A stretch of DNA of 64,000 nt from the NCBI GenBank assembly GCA_017861365.1, contig JAGFXR010000002.1, positions 105,034-169,033 of the forward strand, read 5' to 3'. This DNA is from Oscillospiraceae bacterium (GTDB taxonomy: Bacteria; Bacillota; Clostridia; Oscillospirales; Oscillospiraceae). A model generated the notes under the pieces. That model was given only the letters and a program-made list of their open reading frames with translations, was not told where the DNA came from and did no database searches. Both the position numbers and the translations under genes were made by a program. The number at the start of each line of letters is the position of its first letter. The stretch's first letter is position 1. Of this stretch, positions 51,316 through 60,046 are shown one piece after another.

Positions 51316-52793
51316 CAGACGAGGGCACCTCCGGCACCAGTACCCGCAAACGTGAGGCATTTGGCCGGATGATCCGAGACGCGGAGCTGGGGCAGGTGGA
51401 TCTGATCCTGACCAAGGAGGTTTCCAGATTTGCCCGAAATACGGTAGATGCCTTGGCCTATACCAGAAAGCTCAGGCAATGGGGCGTCGGAGTTATCTTT
51501 ATTAATGACAATATTGACACCAGAGATAATGACGGAGAGCTCCGGCTGACCATTATGGCCAGCATTGCCCAGGAGGAATCCCGAAAGACCTCGGAGCGGG
51601 TCAAATGGGGGCAGAAGCGGCGTATGGAGGCGGGAATTGTATTTGGGAACCATACCCTCTACGGCTTTACGCTGTCGGAGGGAGCACTGGAAGTCAATGA
51701 GGAGGAGGCGGCGGTTGTACGCCGGGTGTTTTATAAATTTCTCCGGGAGGGCAAGGGAACCTATGTGATTGCCCGAGAGCTTGGCGAGGAGGGAATCGAT
51801 ACCCCGACGCGGCGAAGCCGCACATGGTCCAGCGTGATGATTCTTCGTATTCTTCGAAATGAAAAATACGTGGGGGATTTACTTCAGAAGAAATATGTGA
51901 CCACAAATTTTCTCACACACAAAAAAGAAGCCAACCGGGGCAGGGAGGAGCAGATTTATCTCCGGGATCATCACGCGGCTGTGATCGATCGCTCCGTTTG
52001 GGAGGAAACCCAACGAGAGCTGGAGTGCAGGAGTGCCGGTGCGGTAGAGCAGAGCCGGTATTCCAATCGGTATTGGTGTTCTGGAAAAATACGCTGCGGA
52101 AACTGCGGGAGCCGTTTTGTACTGCGGCAGACCCGCCGCCCCAACGGAGATCGTTACCGGATCTGGGGCTGCCGTAACAGGATATGCCAGGGTGGACGGA
52201 AGGAGCCCGAACAGGAGAGGTGCACAATGCGCATGGTCAATGAGAAAACGCTGACGGCCTGTATCCGGTATGTGCTGGATCATATCGGTGTGGACTGGGA
52301 TACCATCATCACAGAGCTGCTTGCCCAGCTGGAGGGGCTGATATACGAGCAGGAGGCGGACTCCGAAGTGGAAAGGCTGGCGGGGCGGCAGACTGAGCTG
52401 GAGCGGAAAAAGGAGCGGATGATGGATGCCTACTTTGGTGAACTCATCACAGAGAACGAGATGATTAAAATGAAGGGGGAATATGACCGGCAATTGGAAG
52501 CGATCAAAGTCCGTGTTGGCAGGGCGGAGGCAGAGCGAAGCTCCCGGATGGCGCGGGAAGAGACGGATGACCTCGCCCGAGTGTTCCGGGAGAGCATTTA
52601 CTCCGAGTGTGTATTTGCGGAGCTTGTCGAGTGCGTTGAGGTGTTCGGGTCGTACCTGGTGGTGCGGATATCGGGGCTACCGATGGATTACCGGCTTTGG
52701 TATTCCGTCAGCGGAAGGCGCGAGACGTATACCGTCAGCATCGACCGGTGCGAGGTTTGGAACCGGGGTGAGGAGGCAGGGCCATTACCGTGA
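51316..52793 (+). pseudogene. serine recombinase lacking its catalytic N-terminus
   Basis: The open frame (about 490 coding residues) starts to match serine recombinases only at ADEGTSGTSTRKREAF, which normally lies about 60-70 residues in. The nucleophile-Ser region is missing. The rest is intact: LILTKEVSRFARNTVDA, Recombinase domain, zinc ribbon CGNCGSRF, coiled coil. Bases before 51316 have no homology and no ribosome site. This recombinase belongs to a different subgroup from the triplet. It looks like an older element cut by the triplet's insertion; the N-terminal half is not present left of the triplet. The stop overlaps the convergent aspA end. Confidence 0.8.
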
Positions 52794-54122
52794 ATCCCCG
52801 CTCCGCCGCAGCTCCTCCAGCGTTTGAAGCACGAGGGCCGGGTCGCCGGAGTGCTCCGCCACAACGCGGCTGACCGTGTCATAGCCGAGGAAGGCGGTAT
52901 AGGCGGTGGCGAAGGCGCATGAGCGGTTCAGCAGCGAAAGGCACTGTTTCCGGTCAGGCTCCACAATCTCCACGCATTTGGTTCGAAAGAGGGTGACTGC
53001 CTGATTCAACAGCGAAAGACTCTCCAGCAGGCAGTGGGCAATCAGGGGCAGGAAAGCGTTAAGCTCAAATTCCCCGTGCGCCGCCGCCATAGTGATGGCA
53101 CAGTCATTGGACATAACCCGTATAGACACCTGCATCACCATCTCGGGGATGACAGGGTTTACCTTACCCGGCATGATGGTGCTGCCCGCCTGCATGGGGG
53201 CGAGCCTGAGTTCTCCCAATCCTCCGCGGGGGCCGGAGCCCATCAGGCGGATGTCGTTGGAAACCTTCATCAGGTTGACCGCAAGAGCCTTGAGCAAACC
53301 GGAGACCTCCACAAATACGTCGTTGTTCTGGGTGATGTCCATGGGATATTCCGCCGCCGCGAGGCCGATGCCGGTGAGCTCCCGGAGCTGCTCCATAACG
53401 CCGTAGCGGTATTTTCGTTCCGCGTTGTCCGATAAGCCCACCGCGGTTCCTCCCAGATTGACCTGACGCAGGCGCTCCTCCACCTTGTAAAGCCGCCAGC
53501 GGTCTCTGGCGATGGCCTGGGCGTAAGCACCGAACTCCTGGCCCAGGGTGATTGGCACCGCGTCCATGAGCTCCGTGCGTCCCAGCTTTTTAACATCATC
53601 AAACTCATTTTCTTTGAGTTGAAGCGCCTGCTGAAGCTTGGCGCAGTTGTCGCTCAATGACCTCAGCAATCCGATGGAGGCAATGCGCAGGGCGGTGGGG
53701 TAGACGTCGTTGGTGGATTGTCCACGGTTTACATCGTCCAGCGGATGAACCATTTCATAATCCCCCGGAGTGTTTCCAAGCCGCCCCAGGGCAAGATTGG
53801 CCAGCACCTCGTTGACATTCATGTGAGTGGAGGTGCCCGCGCCTCCCTGAAGCGCCGCCACAACAAACTGGTCATCGGCGGCACCGGAGAGAGCCAGATC
53901 GCAGGCGGAGATGATCGCCTCGTAGACACCTTCTCCGCCGATGCCCAGCTTGCGGTAGGTCATGGCTGCCGCCTTTTTGACTTGAATCATGGCGTGAATC
54001 AGGTGCAGGCTGGTATTTTGATGCCCCAGCGCGAAATTTTCCGCGGCGCGGGCGGTTTGAATGCCGTACAGCGCATCATCGGGCAGTTGAACTGTTCCAA
54101 GTCTGTCTTCTTCCGTTCGCAT
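52785..54122 (-). CDS. aspA: aspartate ammonia-lyase, hyd-operon associated
   Basis: A 445-residue fumarase/aspartase-superfamily enzyme. The signature is GSTIMPGKVNPV (usual form GSSIMPGKVNPV, with the catalytic first Ser kept). GRTELMDAVPITLGQEF and GGAGTSTHMNVNEVLA are also present. It should release ammonia and fumarate from aspartate. It begins six bases after hydF, so it is the last gene of the H-cluster operon. Supplying ammonia for the dithiomethylamine ligand is a plausible reason for this linkage, but it is inference. Confidence 0.88.
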   Translation of the reverse strand: MRTEEDRLGTVQLPDDALYGIQTARAAENFALGHQNTSLHLIHAMIQVKKAAAMTYRKLGIGGEGVYEAIISACDLALSGAADDQFVVAALQGGAGTSTHMNVNEVLANLALGRLGNTPGDYEMVHPLDDVNRGQSTNDVYPTALRIASIGLLRSLSDNCAKLQQALQLKENEFDDVKKLGRTELMDAVPITLGQEFGAYAQAIARDRWRLYKVEERLRQVNLGGTAVGLSDNAERKYRYGVMEQLRELTGIGLAAAEYPMDITQNNDVFVEVSGLLKALAVNLMKVSNDIRLMGSGPRGGLGELRLAPMQAGSTIMPGKVNPVIPEMVMQVSIRVMSNDCAITMAAAHGEFELNAFLPLIAHCLLESLSLLNQAVTLFRTKCVEIVEPDRKQCLSLLNRSCAFATAYTAFLGYDTVSRVVAEHSGDPALVLQTLEELRRSGDSR

Positions 54123-54128
54123 GGGCGT

Positions 54129-55334
54129 TTATTCCTCCAGCTCCGCCAAAAGATGCGGAAATACTTCCAAACTGCGCCTTAAAATCCCCTGCATATAGGC
54201 AATGGCAATCCCGTAATTGGTAATAGGCACCGCCTGATCCAAAGCGCATTTCTGGCGGTACCTGACCTCGCGCTCATTGAGCATACACCCGCCGCAGTGG
54301 AGAATGAGCCGGTAGGGGGAGAGGTCTTCAGGGAATTCTGTCCCTGAGGTCCATTCAAAGGAGAGCTGCTTTCCCGTGTGGTTTTTCAGCCATCGGGGCA
54401 GCTTCACCTGGCCGATGTCGTCGCACTGGCGGTGATGGGTGCAGCCCTCGGAAATCAGTACCCTGTCGCCGTCCTCCAGCTTATCGATCACTGAAGCGCC
54501 CCGTACCGCCGCCTCCAGCAGCCCCTTGTAGCGGGCAAAGAGGATGGAAAAGGAGGTCAGGGGAATATCCAGGGGCGTGTCGGCGGAGACCTTGGCGAAT
54601 ACCTGACTGTCGGTGATGACCAAGCTGGGCTTTTTGCCTAAATGCGCCAGCGTTTCCCGAAGTTCAAATTCCTTGACCACAATGGCGGCCGCGTCCGCCT
54701 CCAGAATGTCCCGAATGGCCTGCTGTTGGGGGAGAATCAACCGACCCTTGGGGGCGGCCTTATCAATGGGGGTGACCAGTACCACGAAATCGGAAGGGTG
54801 AATGAGATCGCCCACCAGCCGCAGCTTCGGGTCGTCCACAGGGGAGAGGGAGGCGATTTTCTCCTTTAACGCCTCAATATTGTGACCATACAGTGCGCTG
54901 ACATAGAGCTCTCCCTCCCCCGGAGAGGGGGAGCCTGGTACCAGATCCGCCTTGTTGTAAGCAATCAGATGGGGAATGTTTTTCTCACGAAACAGGGTGA
55001 GAAGCTCCCGATCCTCAGGGCATAGTCCGCAGGCAGCGTCAACCACCAGAATCGCCACGTCGGTTTTATTGAGCACCTGACGGGTTTTGCGCATTCTCAG
55101 CGCCCCCAGATGCCCCACGTCGTCCATCCCGGGGGTGTCGATAATCATCACAGGCCCCATGGGCAGCAGCTCCATGGTTTTATACACTGGGTCGGTGGTG
55201 GTGCCCTTTACATCCGACACCACCGCCAGCTCCTGGCCTGTCACGGCGTTGACGACACTGGATTTCCCCGCGTTTCGCCTGCCGAAAAAGCCGATATGAA
55301 CCCGCTCGGCGGCCGGTGTGGTTGAAAGACCCAT
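54129..55334 (-). CDS. hydF: [FeFe]-hydrogenase maturation GTPase HydF
   Basis: A 401-residue scaffold protein on which the 2Fe subcluster is assembled before delivery to the hydrogenase. The GTPase domain has the P-loop GRRNAGKS (residues 18-25), DTPGMDD and the NKAD motif in AYNKADLV. The C-terminal Fe-S site has CTHH and LHCGGCM, the CxH...HCxxC ligand set of HydF. AGGAGG lies seven bases upstream of ATG. It is downstream of hydG by ten bases. Confidence 0.95.
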   Translation of the reverse strand: MGLSTTPAAERVHIGFFGRRNAGKSSVVNAVTGQELAVVSDVKGTTTDPVYKTMELLPMGPVMIIDTPGMDDVGHLGALRMRKTRQVLNKTDVAILVVDAACGLCPEDRELLTLFREKNIPHLIAYNKADLVPGSPSPGEGELYVSALYGHNIEALKEKIASLSPVDDPKLRLVGDLIHPSDFVVLVTPIDKAAPKGRLILPQQQAIRDILEADAAAIVVKEFELRETLAHLGKKPSLVITDSQVFAKVSADTPLDIPLTSFSILFARYKGLLEAAVRGASVIDKLEDGDRVLISEGCTHHRQCDDIGQVKLPRWLKNHTGKQLSFEWTSGTEFPEDLSPYRLILHCGGCMLNEREVRYRQKCALDQAVPITNYGIAIAYMQGILRRSLEVFPHLLAELEE

Positions 55335-55344
55335 GGAGTACCTC

Positions 55345-56763
55345 CTAGAATCGGAAATCCCGCTTTCCCTGCATAATATCAGTGAGGTTGCAGATGGCGA
55401 CTTCCTTAATTTTGTCGTTGGGAACCTTTTGAATTTCCGCGCTGATCAGTGTTTCTCCGATCGTTTTCGTTCCCGATGAGGCGTAATCCTCTAAATATTC
55501 CTTCAATGTCATCAGGGCGTTGGGATGGCAGAAATTCAGAATCTGTCCGCTTTTGCAGAAGCTCATAAAACGGTCGCCCGTCCGGCCCTCTCGGTAGCAG
55601 GCGGTGCAGAAGCTGGGAATGTAGCCTAAATCCATCAGCCAGTGCACCACCTCGTCCAGCGTGCGGGTGTCGTTGACGTCAAACTGGGCGGAATTTTCCT
55701 CCTCCTGTTCCGGTTCGCAGTACCCGCCCACGCTGGTTTTGGAGCCGCCGCTGATCTGGGAGACGCCCAGACCCAGCACCCGCTCCCGGCAGGCCTTGCT
55801 CTCCCGGGTGGAGATGATCATGCCGGTATAGGGGACGGATACCCGAATACAGGCCACGATTTTGGCAAAGGTCTCGTCGCTGATGCCGTTGTCAAACACG
55901 GAGGGGTCGATGTCGTCTGCGGAGCGGATTCTCGGCACACTGATGGTGTGGGGCCCCACCCCGTGCGCAGCCTCCAGATGCTCCGCGTGCATCAGAAGCC
56001 CCGCAAATTCATAACGGTACAGCTCCAGGCCAAAGAGAACACCCAGCCCCACATCATCAATGCCGCCCTCCATGGCGCGATCCATAGCCTCGGTGTGATA
56101 AGCGTAATGATGCTTGGGGCCGGTGGGGTGGAGCTTCTCATAGCTCTCCTTGTGATAGGTTTCCTGAAACAGAATGTAGGTGCCGATGCCGGCGTCCTTC
56201 AGCTTGCGGTAATTCTCCACGGTGGTGGCCGCGATGTTGACGTTTACCCGGCGGATGGCTCCGTTTTTGTGCTTGATGCTGTAAATGGTATTGATGCATT
56301 CCAAAATATACTCGATGGGGTTATTCACCGGATCCTCGCCCGCCTCAATGGCAAGCCGTTTGTGACCCAAATCCTGTAATGCGGTTACCTCCCGGACAAT
56401 GTCCTCCTGGGTCAGCTTTTTCCGGGTGATATGCTTGTTTTTTGCGTGGTAGGGGCAGTACACGCAGCCATTGACGCAGTAGTTGGAGAGGTAGAGCGGG
56501 GCAAACATGACGATGCGGTTGCCGTAAAAGTCCTGCTTGATCTGATTTGCCAAAGCGAAAATTTCCTGATTCCGATCCTCCAGATCGCAGTCCAGCAGTA
56601 CGGCCGCCTCCCGGTGGGTGAGTCCCTTGCGTTGTCTGGCTTTTTTCAGAATGCCGTCGATCAGCGCCGCATTGTGCTTGTTTGCCTCGGCATAAGCCAG
56701 CGTCTCCAGAATTTCCTCGTGGTCAATGAATTCCTCGGCCTTAAATGAATTTGGATTGTACAT
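55345..56763 (-). CDS. hydG: [FeFe]-hydrogenase maturation radical SAM enzyme HydG
   Basis: A 472-residue tyrosine lyase that makes CO and cyanide for the H-cluster. The radical SAM cysteines are Cys96, Cys100 and Cys103 (NYCVNGCVYC). The C-terminal cluster has CTAC followed after 22 residues by Cys (FCTACYREG ... LNFCHPNA), the auxiliary site where the Fe(CO)2(CN) unit forms. The length is that of a full HydG. AAAGGAA precedes the ATG. Confidence 0.96.
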   Translation of the reverse strand: MYNPNSFKAEEFIDHEEILETLAYAEANKHNAALIDGILKKARQRKGLTHREAAVLLDCDLEDRNQEIFALANQIKQDFYGNRIVMFAPLYLSNYCVNGCVYCPYHAKNKHITRKKLTQEDIVREVTALQDLGHKRLAIEAGEDPVNNPIEYILECINTIYSIKHKNGAIRRVNVNIAATTVENYRKLKDAGIGTYILFQETYHKESYEKLHPTGPKHHYAYHTEAMDRAMEGGIDDVGLGVLFGLELYRYEFAGLLMHAEHLEAAHGVGPHTISVPRIRSADDIDPSVFDNGISDETFAKIVACIRVSVPYTGMIISTRESKACRERVLGLGVSQISGGSKTSVGGYCEPEQEEENSAQFDVNDTRTLDEVVHWLMDLGYIPSFCTACYREGRTGDRFMSFCKSGQILNFCHPNALMTLKEYLEDYASSGTKTIGETLISAEIQKVPNDKIKEVAICNLTDIMQGKRDFRF

Positions 56764-56803
56764 GATGCAGATTCCTTTCTTTTGGGTCAGAATGACTTCC
56801 CCA

Positions 56804-57865
56804 TTAGTTTGTAACGGTTGCGCGGTAATCTCCCCGGGAGGCCGTCAGCTGATAGCCGATGCCCTCCATGCGGCGCTGGAGGCAGGAACGGCACTCCGCC
56901 GCCTCGTCTCCGGTACAGATTTTATTGTCATAGAGCAGGTATTTGTTGCGTACATCCACGGGGGAGAGATTGGGCATGACCACATTGCCGCCGGCTTCAA
57001 TGCCTTTTTCGCGGCCGAGGGGGTGGATGGTACCCAGCGCCGTGGTGGCGGGGAGCAGCACATTGGGCAGCAGCAGCCGGATGACGCCCAGCAGGAACAG
57101 GGTCAGCTCCAGCGTTCCCGCCGGTTCGTCGGCAAAGGGGGTGTCATGGTGAGGAATAAAGGGGCCTATGCCAACCATATGGGGATTGAGCTCCTTGAGA
57201 AACAGCAGGTCATCCACCAGGCAGTCCGTTGTCTGTCCCGGTGAGCCCACCATCATCCCGCAGCCCACCTGATAGCCGATTTCCTTCAGTTGGAACAGAC
57301 ATTGTTTCCGGTGGGCAAGCGACATGGCCTCCGGATGCAGTCTGGCGTAGTGGTTGTCGTTTGCCGTCTCGTGACGAAGCAGGTAGCGGTCCGCCCCGGC
57401 GTCAAACAGCGCCTGATAGCTTGCCCGGTTCCGCTCGCCCAGAGAGAGGGTGACGGCGCAGTCGGGGTAGCCTGCCTTGATGGAGGAGATGATACCGGTC
57501 AGGCGGTCGTCGTTAAAATAACCGTCCTCGCCGCCCTGGAGTACAAAAGTACGGAAGCCCAGCCCGTAGCCCACCCGGCAGCAGTCCAGAATCTGTTCTT
57601 TGGAGAGGCGGTAACGCTCCGCGGCGGCGTTGCTTTTGCGGATACCGCAGTAGTAACAGTCATTTTTGCAGTAATTCGTAAATTCTATGAGGCCGCGGGT
57701 AAATACCTCCCGGCCATACACCCTGTGGCGCACCGAGCGGGCGCGCTCGAACAGGTAATCGGCGCTTTGCTGGTCGCGGCATTCCAGCAACAAGGTCAAT
57801 TCTTCACGGCTCAGGGTCTGGCTTTGCTCCAGCCTGTCGATGAGATGTTTGATGTTATCCGTCAT
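56804..57865 (-). CDS. hydE: [FeFe]-hydrogenase maturation radical SAM enzyme HydE
   Basis: A 353-residue radical SAM protein that acts on the HydG product during assembly of the di-iron unit. The cluster cysteines are Cys66, Cys70 and Cys73 in NYCKNDCYYC. A second set near the C-terminus (CTGDEAAECRSCLQRR) may hold the non-essential extra cluster of some HydE proteins. It overlaps the TM1266-type gene by 11 bases and is followed by hydG after 40 bases. Confidence 0.95.
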   Translation of the reverse strand: MTDNIKHLIDRLEQSQTLSREELTLLLECRDQQSADYLFERARSVRHRVYGREVFTRGLIEFTNYCKNDCYYCGIRKSNAAAERYRLSKEQILDCCRVGYGLGFRTFVLQGGEDGYFNDDRLTGIISSIKAGYPDCAVTLSLGERNRASYQALFDAGADRYLLRHETANDNHYARLHPEAMSLAHRKQCLFQLKEIGYQVGCGMMVGSPGQTTDCLVDDLLFLKELNPHMVGIGPFIPHHDTPFADEPAGTLELTLFLLGVIRLLLPNVLLPATTALGTIHPLGREKGIEAGGNVVMPNLSPVDVRNKYLLYDNKICTGDEAAECRSCLQRRMEGIGYQLTASRGDYRATVTN

Positions 57866-58118
57866 GTTTTGTCACCACATTTGAGTAGGCGGTCTTGGCA
57901 CTGACATGTTCCAGCCGCCCTATTTTGCCCGACAGGGCACTGATCACATCCTGGGGCGCGTCGACCGCGATGCTGATGATATTGATCTTCCGCTCCCGAT
58001 AGGGGATGCCCATCCTGCCGATGATGTATTCTCCATATTCATGCAGAATATGGTTGAGTGACTCCACGGCGTCGCCGTGCTCCACAATAATGCCGATGAC
58101 CGCGATTCTGGTTTCCAT
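57855..58118 (-). CDS. TM1266-family putative iron-only hydrogenase regulator
   Basis: An 87-residue ACT-like small protein reading METRIAVIGIIVEHGDAVESLN, then YGEYIIGRMGIPY and DAPQDVISALSGKIGRL, the pattern of the TM1266 family that leads hydrogenase-maturation operons. A regulatory role is assumed for the family, not proven. ATG 58118 is preferred over TTG 58124 because family members start METR; AGGAGCGG is upstream. Its expression may depend on the leader terminator that lies just before it. Confidence 0.88.
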   Translation of the reverse strand: METRIAVIGIIVEHGDAVESLNHILHEYGEYIIGRMGIPYRERKINIISIAVDAPQDVISALSGKIGRLEHVSAKTAYSNVVTKHDG

Positions 58119-58277
58119 ATTCAAATCCGCTCCTGTTCATAAAAAAATGCGCCCTCACAGGCGCAGTCATCTAACATGTATGTTCAGATTCCTTCGCCTT
58201 TCACTCAGAAAACTCTTTGTGTCAGCAGGAGATATTTTGATGATCACTTTGCCGCAAGAGAGGTCTCACAGCTTAGT
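58119..58277 (-). promoter_or_regulatory. candidate attenuator/riboswitch leader of the hyd operon
   Basis: Between the promoter start site (about 58277) and the first gene lie about 160 non-coding bases rich in pairing. A terminator stands at 58141-58165. An upstream AGGCG (in 58191-58200) can pair with CGCCU, which is part of the terminator's own left arm, so the two structures exclude each other. A small stem (AUCU...AGAU) lies between them. I could not match it to a known riboswitch class. Confidence 0.5.
58141..58165 (-). terminator. leader terminator before the TM1266/hyd genes
   Basis: On the minus strand TGCGCC-loop-GGGCGCA is followed by seven T and lies 22 bases before the first start codon. 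Without read-through the operon would be silent, so regulated antitermination is likely. Confidence 0.75.
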
Positions 58278-58283
58278 GTTGTC

Positions 58284-58312
58284 ATCATACGTGGCTTTTT
58301 CGCATAAGTCAA
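58284..58312 (-). promoter_or_regulatory. promoter of the hyd maturation operon
   Basis: On the minus strand TTGACT and TATGAT are exactly 17 bases apart. Confidence 0.7.
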
Positions 58313-58370
58313 GCGTTAAATAAGTAACAAATTGCGTCATAATCAACAGATTTGAAATGGAGTGTTCACG

Positions 58371-58508
58371 ATGAAGCAAGACAACCCCTGCCCGTCTGCT
58401 GAGAGAGATGAGCTGAAACGGCACATCAGAGCAGGACTGCTCCGGGAGCTGTATGACCGGAGGATGATTACCCAGTCTCAGTTTGAGCAGCTCATGGAGC
58501 TGTGGTGA
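58371..58508 (+). CDS. 45-residue SHOCT-like small protein
   Basis: A short frame with GGAG eight bases before its ATG. The sequence has a charged helix pattern, LKRHIRAGLLRELYDRR followed by MITQSQFEQLMEL, like the SHOCT-type small domains often annotated as hypothetical in Clostridia. No function is known. The next promoter begins 11 bases after its stop. Confidence 0.6.
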   Translation: MKQDNPCPSAERDELKRHIRAGLLRELYDRRMITQSQFEQLMELW

Positions 58509-58518
58509 CGGGAGCGCA

Positions 58519-58548
58519 TTGCGCTTTGAAGGCCGGATGTGGTATACT
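58519..58548 (+). promoter_or_regulatory. promoter of the nitrilase-type gene
   Basis: TTGCGC and TATACT are 18 bases apart, with an extended -10 TGG before TATACT. Confidence 0.5.
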
Positions 58549-58581
58549 GACTGCAAACGGTCAGAATGGGGAGGAAACACG

Positions 58582-59412
58582 ATGAATCAGCTTCGTGTCG
58601 CGCAGCTGCAGCTTCCGGTTGCCGAGGAAAAAATGAAAAACGTCGAAAGGGCGGCGGCGTATCTGGAGCGAGCCTGCCGGGAGGGAATTGACCTGGCGGC
58701 ACTTCCGGAGATGTTCTGCTGTCCGTATCAGACAAAGAATTTTCCGCGTTACGCAGAGCCGGAGGGCGGAGAGGTGTGGACGGCGTGCTCCGAGCTTGCA
58801 AGACGGCATCAGATCTATCTGTCTGCGGGAACCATGCCGGAGGCTGACGGCAGCGGGCGGATTTATAATACCGCCTATGTGTTTGACCGTGAGGGCAGGC
58901 AAATCGCTAAACACAGGAAAATGCATCTGTTTGATATCAATGTGCGAGGCGGTCAGCGGTTCGCGGAATCAGAGACTCTGACCGCGGGCAATGTGGTCAC
59001 CGTATTTGAGACGGAGTTTGGGACAATGGGGCTTTGTATCTGCTATGATTTCCGCTTCCCAGAGCTGGCGCGGCTGATGACTCTGCGGGGCGCGAAGGTG
59101 ATTCTGGTTCCGGCGGCCTTTAATATGACCACGGGACCTGTCCATTGGGAGCTGATGTTCCGGTCCAGGGCGCTGGATAATCAGGTGTACGCACTGGGGA
59201 CAGCGCCCGCCAGAGATGAAGGGGCGGGTTATATTTCGTGGGGGCACAGTATTGCGGTGGGGCCGTGGGGAGACGTGATTTCCCAGGCGGACGAGAGGGA
59301 AGCTGTTACCATATCCCGGCTTGAGCTGGATACGGTGTCTCAGGTGCGGGATCAGCTTCCGCTGCTGCGTCACAGGCGGACGGATATCTATGAGCTCAGA
59401 GAACTGCAATAA
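58582..59412 (+). CDS. carbon-nitrogen (nitrilase-superfamily) hydrolase
   Basis: A 276-residue hydrolase with the Glu-Lys-Cys triad: Glu in LPEMFCCPY, Lys in HRKMHLFDI and Cys in LCICYDFRFPE. It is closest in pattern to omega-amidases (Nit2/YafV type), which deaminate alpha-ketoglutaramate and other omega-amides. The substrate is not certain. ATG 58582 has GAGGAAA upstream; the longer frame from 58483 overlaps the small gene and is not used. It is followed by a short hairpin. Confidence 0.92.
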   Translation: MNQLRVAQLQLPVAEEKMKNVERAAAYLERACREGIDLAALPEMFCCPYQTKNFPRYAEPEGGEVWTACSELARRHQIYLSAGTMPEADGSGRIYNTAYVFDREGRQIAKHRKMHLFDINVRGGQRFAESETLTAGNVVTVFETEFGTMGLCICYDFRFPELARLMTLRGAKVILVPAAFNMTTGPVHWELMFRSRALDNQVYALGTAPARDEGAGYISWGHSIAVGPWGDVISQADEREAVTISRLELDTVSQVRDQLPLLRHRRTDIYELRELQ

Positions 59413-59870
59413 GAAGCGTTCATGATCTTGGGCGGACGCTGTATAGGGCGTCCGCGCGGTTTAATCGCTAACACCGTAGGTATGGCATTTGCCACCGCTA
59501 ATTCCTCACGGCTGAAGTAATCGTGAAGAGAAAGTCCGCGCTCCTCCGCCAGTGCTGTGATTTCCGATGTGATCCGTCCGGCGCAGATAATCTGACCGGG
59601 GCGCAGCGCATCCAAAATTGACATCATGGTATGGGGCGCGCTGGAGAGCGGAGCGTTCAACATACTTCCTTCCGCCACCACCGGGAGAGGAAGCACCACG
59701 CAATGAGCAAGCTCAATTTCACGAAGGCTTCTTTCCTTGATGAGCGTCAGCTCGGGTGCGCGCTCCAGAGCAAATGTATGTACCGTGTGTCCGTCCGCGT
59801 CCAGTAGCTCTGCCAGCTTTGCCTGCCGCTGGTCGCCGCCAATGACCCAAAGATTCAATTCTCTTCTCAT
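59388..59870 (-). pseudogene. truncated dipicolinate synthase subunit A (dpsA N-terminal half)
   Basis: The frame (160 residues) reads LWVIGGDQRQAKLAELL, CVVLPLPVV, GQIICAGRI and DYFSREELAVANAIPT, which matches the N-terminal half of DpsA/SpoVFA, the spore dipicolinic-acid enzyme. Full DpsA is about 290 residues. Here homology stops after IPTVLAI and the last 20 residues are unrelated, reading into a hairpin and the end of the convergent hydrolase gene. The Rossmann half and dpsB are missing. Its start has GGGGGT upstream. Confidence 0.75.
59432..59455 (+). terminator. hairpin after the nitrilase-type gene
   Basis: GCGGACGC pairs with GCGTCCGC across an eight-base loop. Only a short TTT follows, so terminator strength is moderate. 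It lies inside the dpsA remnant. Confidence 0.55.
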
Positions 59871-59944
59871 GTTTGCGATACCCCCTATCGTTTTATCTTA
59901 TTCCGCATCTCCACGGTTGGTGTGGTCTGCGGCCTGTCCAGCAG

Positions 59945-59989
59945 GAAAAAAGCGCTCCCCGTCAGATACCGGATTTCTGACGCGGAGCG
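59945..59989 (-). terminator. terminator of the 193-residue membrane protein gene
   Basis: On the minus strand CGCTCCGCGTCAGA pairs with TCTGACGGGGAGCG (slightly imperfect) and is followed by CTTTTTT. Confidence 0.75.
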
Positions 59990-60046
59990 CGGGTGGAGCA
60001 GTGAGGGGAGGCGGCCCGATTTACGGGCTTAGAGGATGATCAGGGG

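Noticed and set aside
58119..58277. Glycine, lysine, TPP or THF riboswitch in the hyd leader
   Set aside because: Some short strings look similar (GGCGAAGG), but the ordered conserved blocks of these classes are not present.
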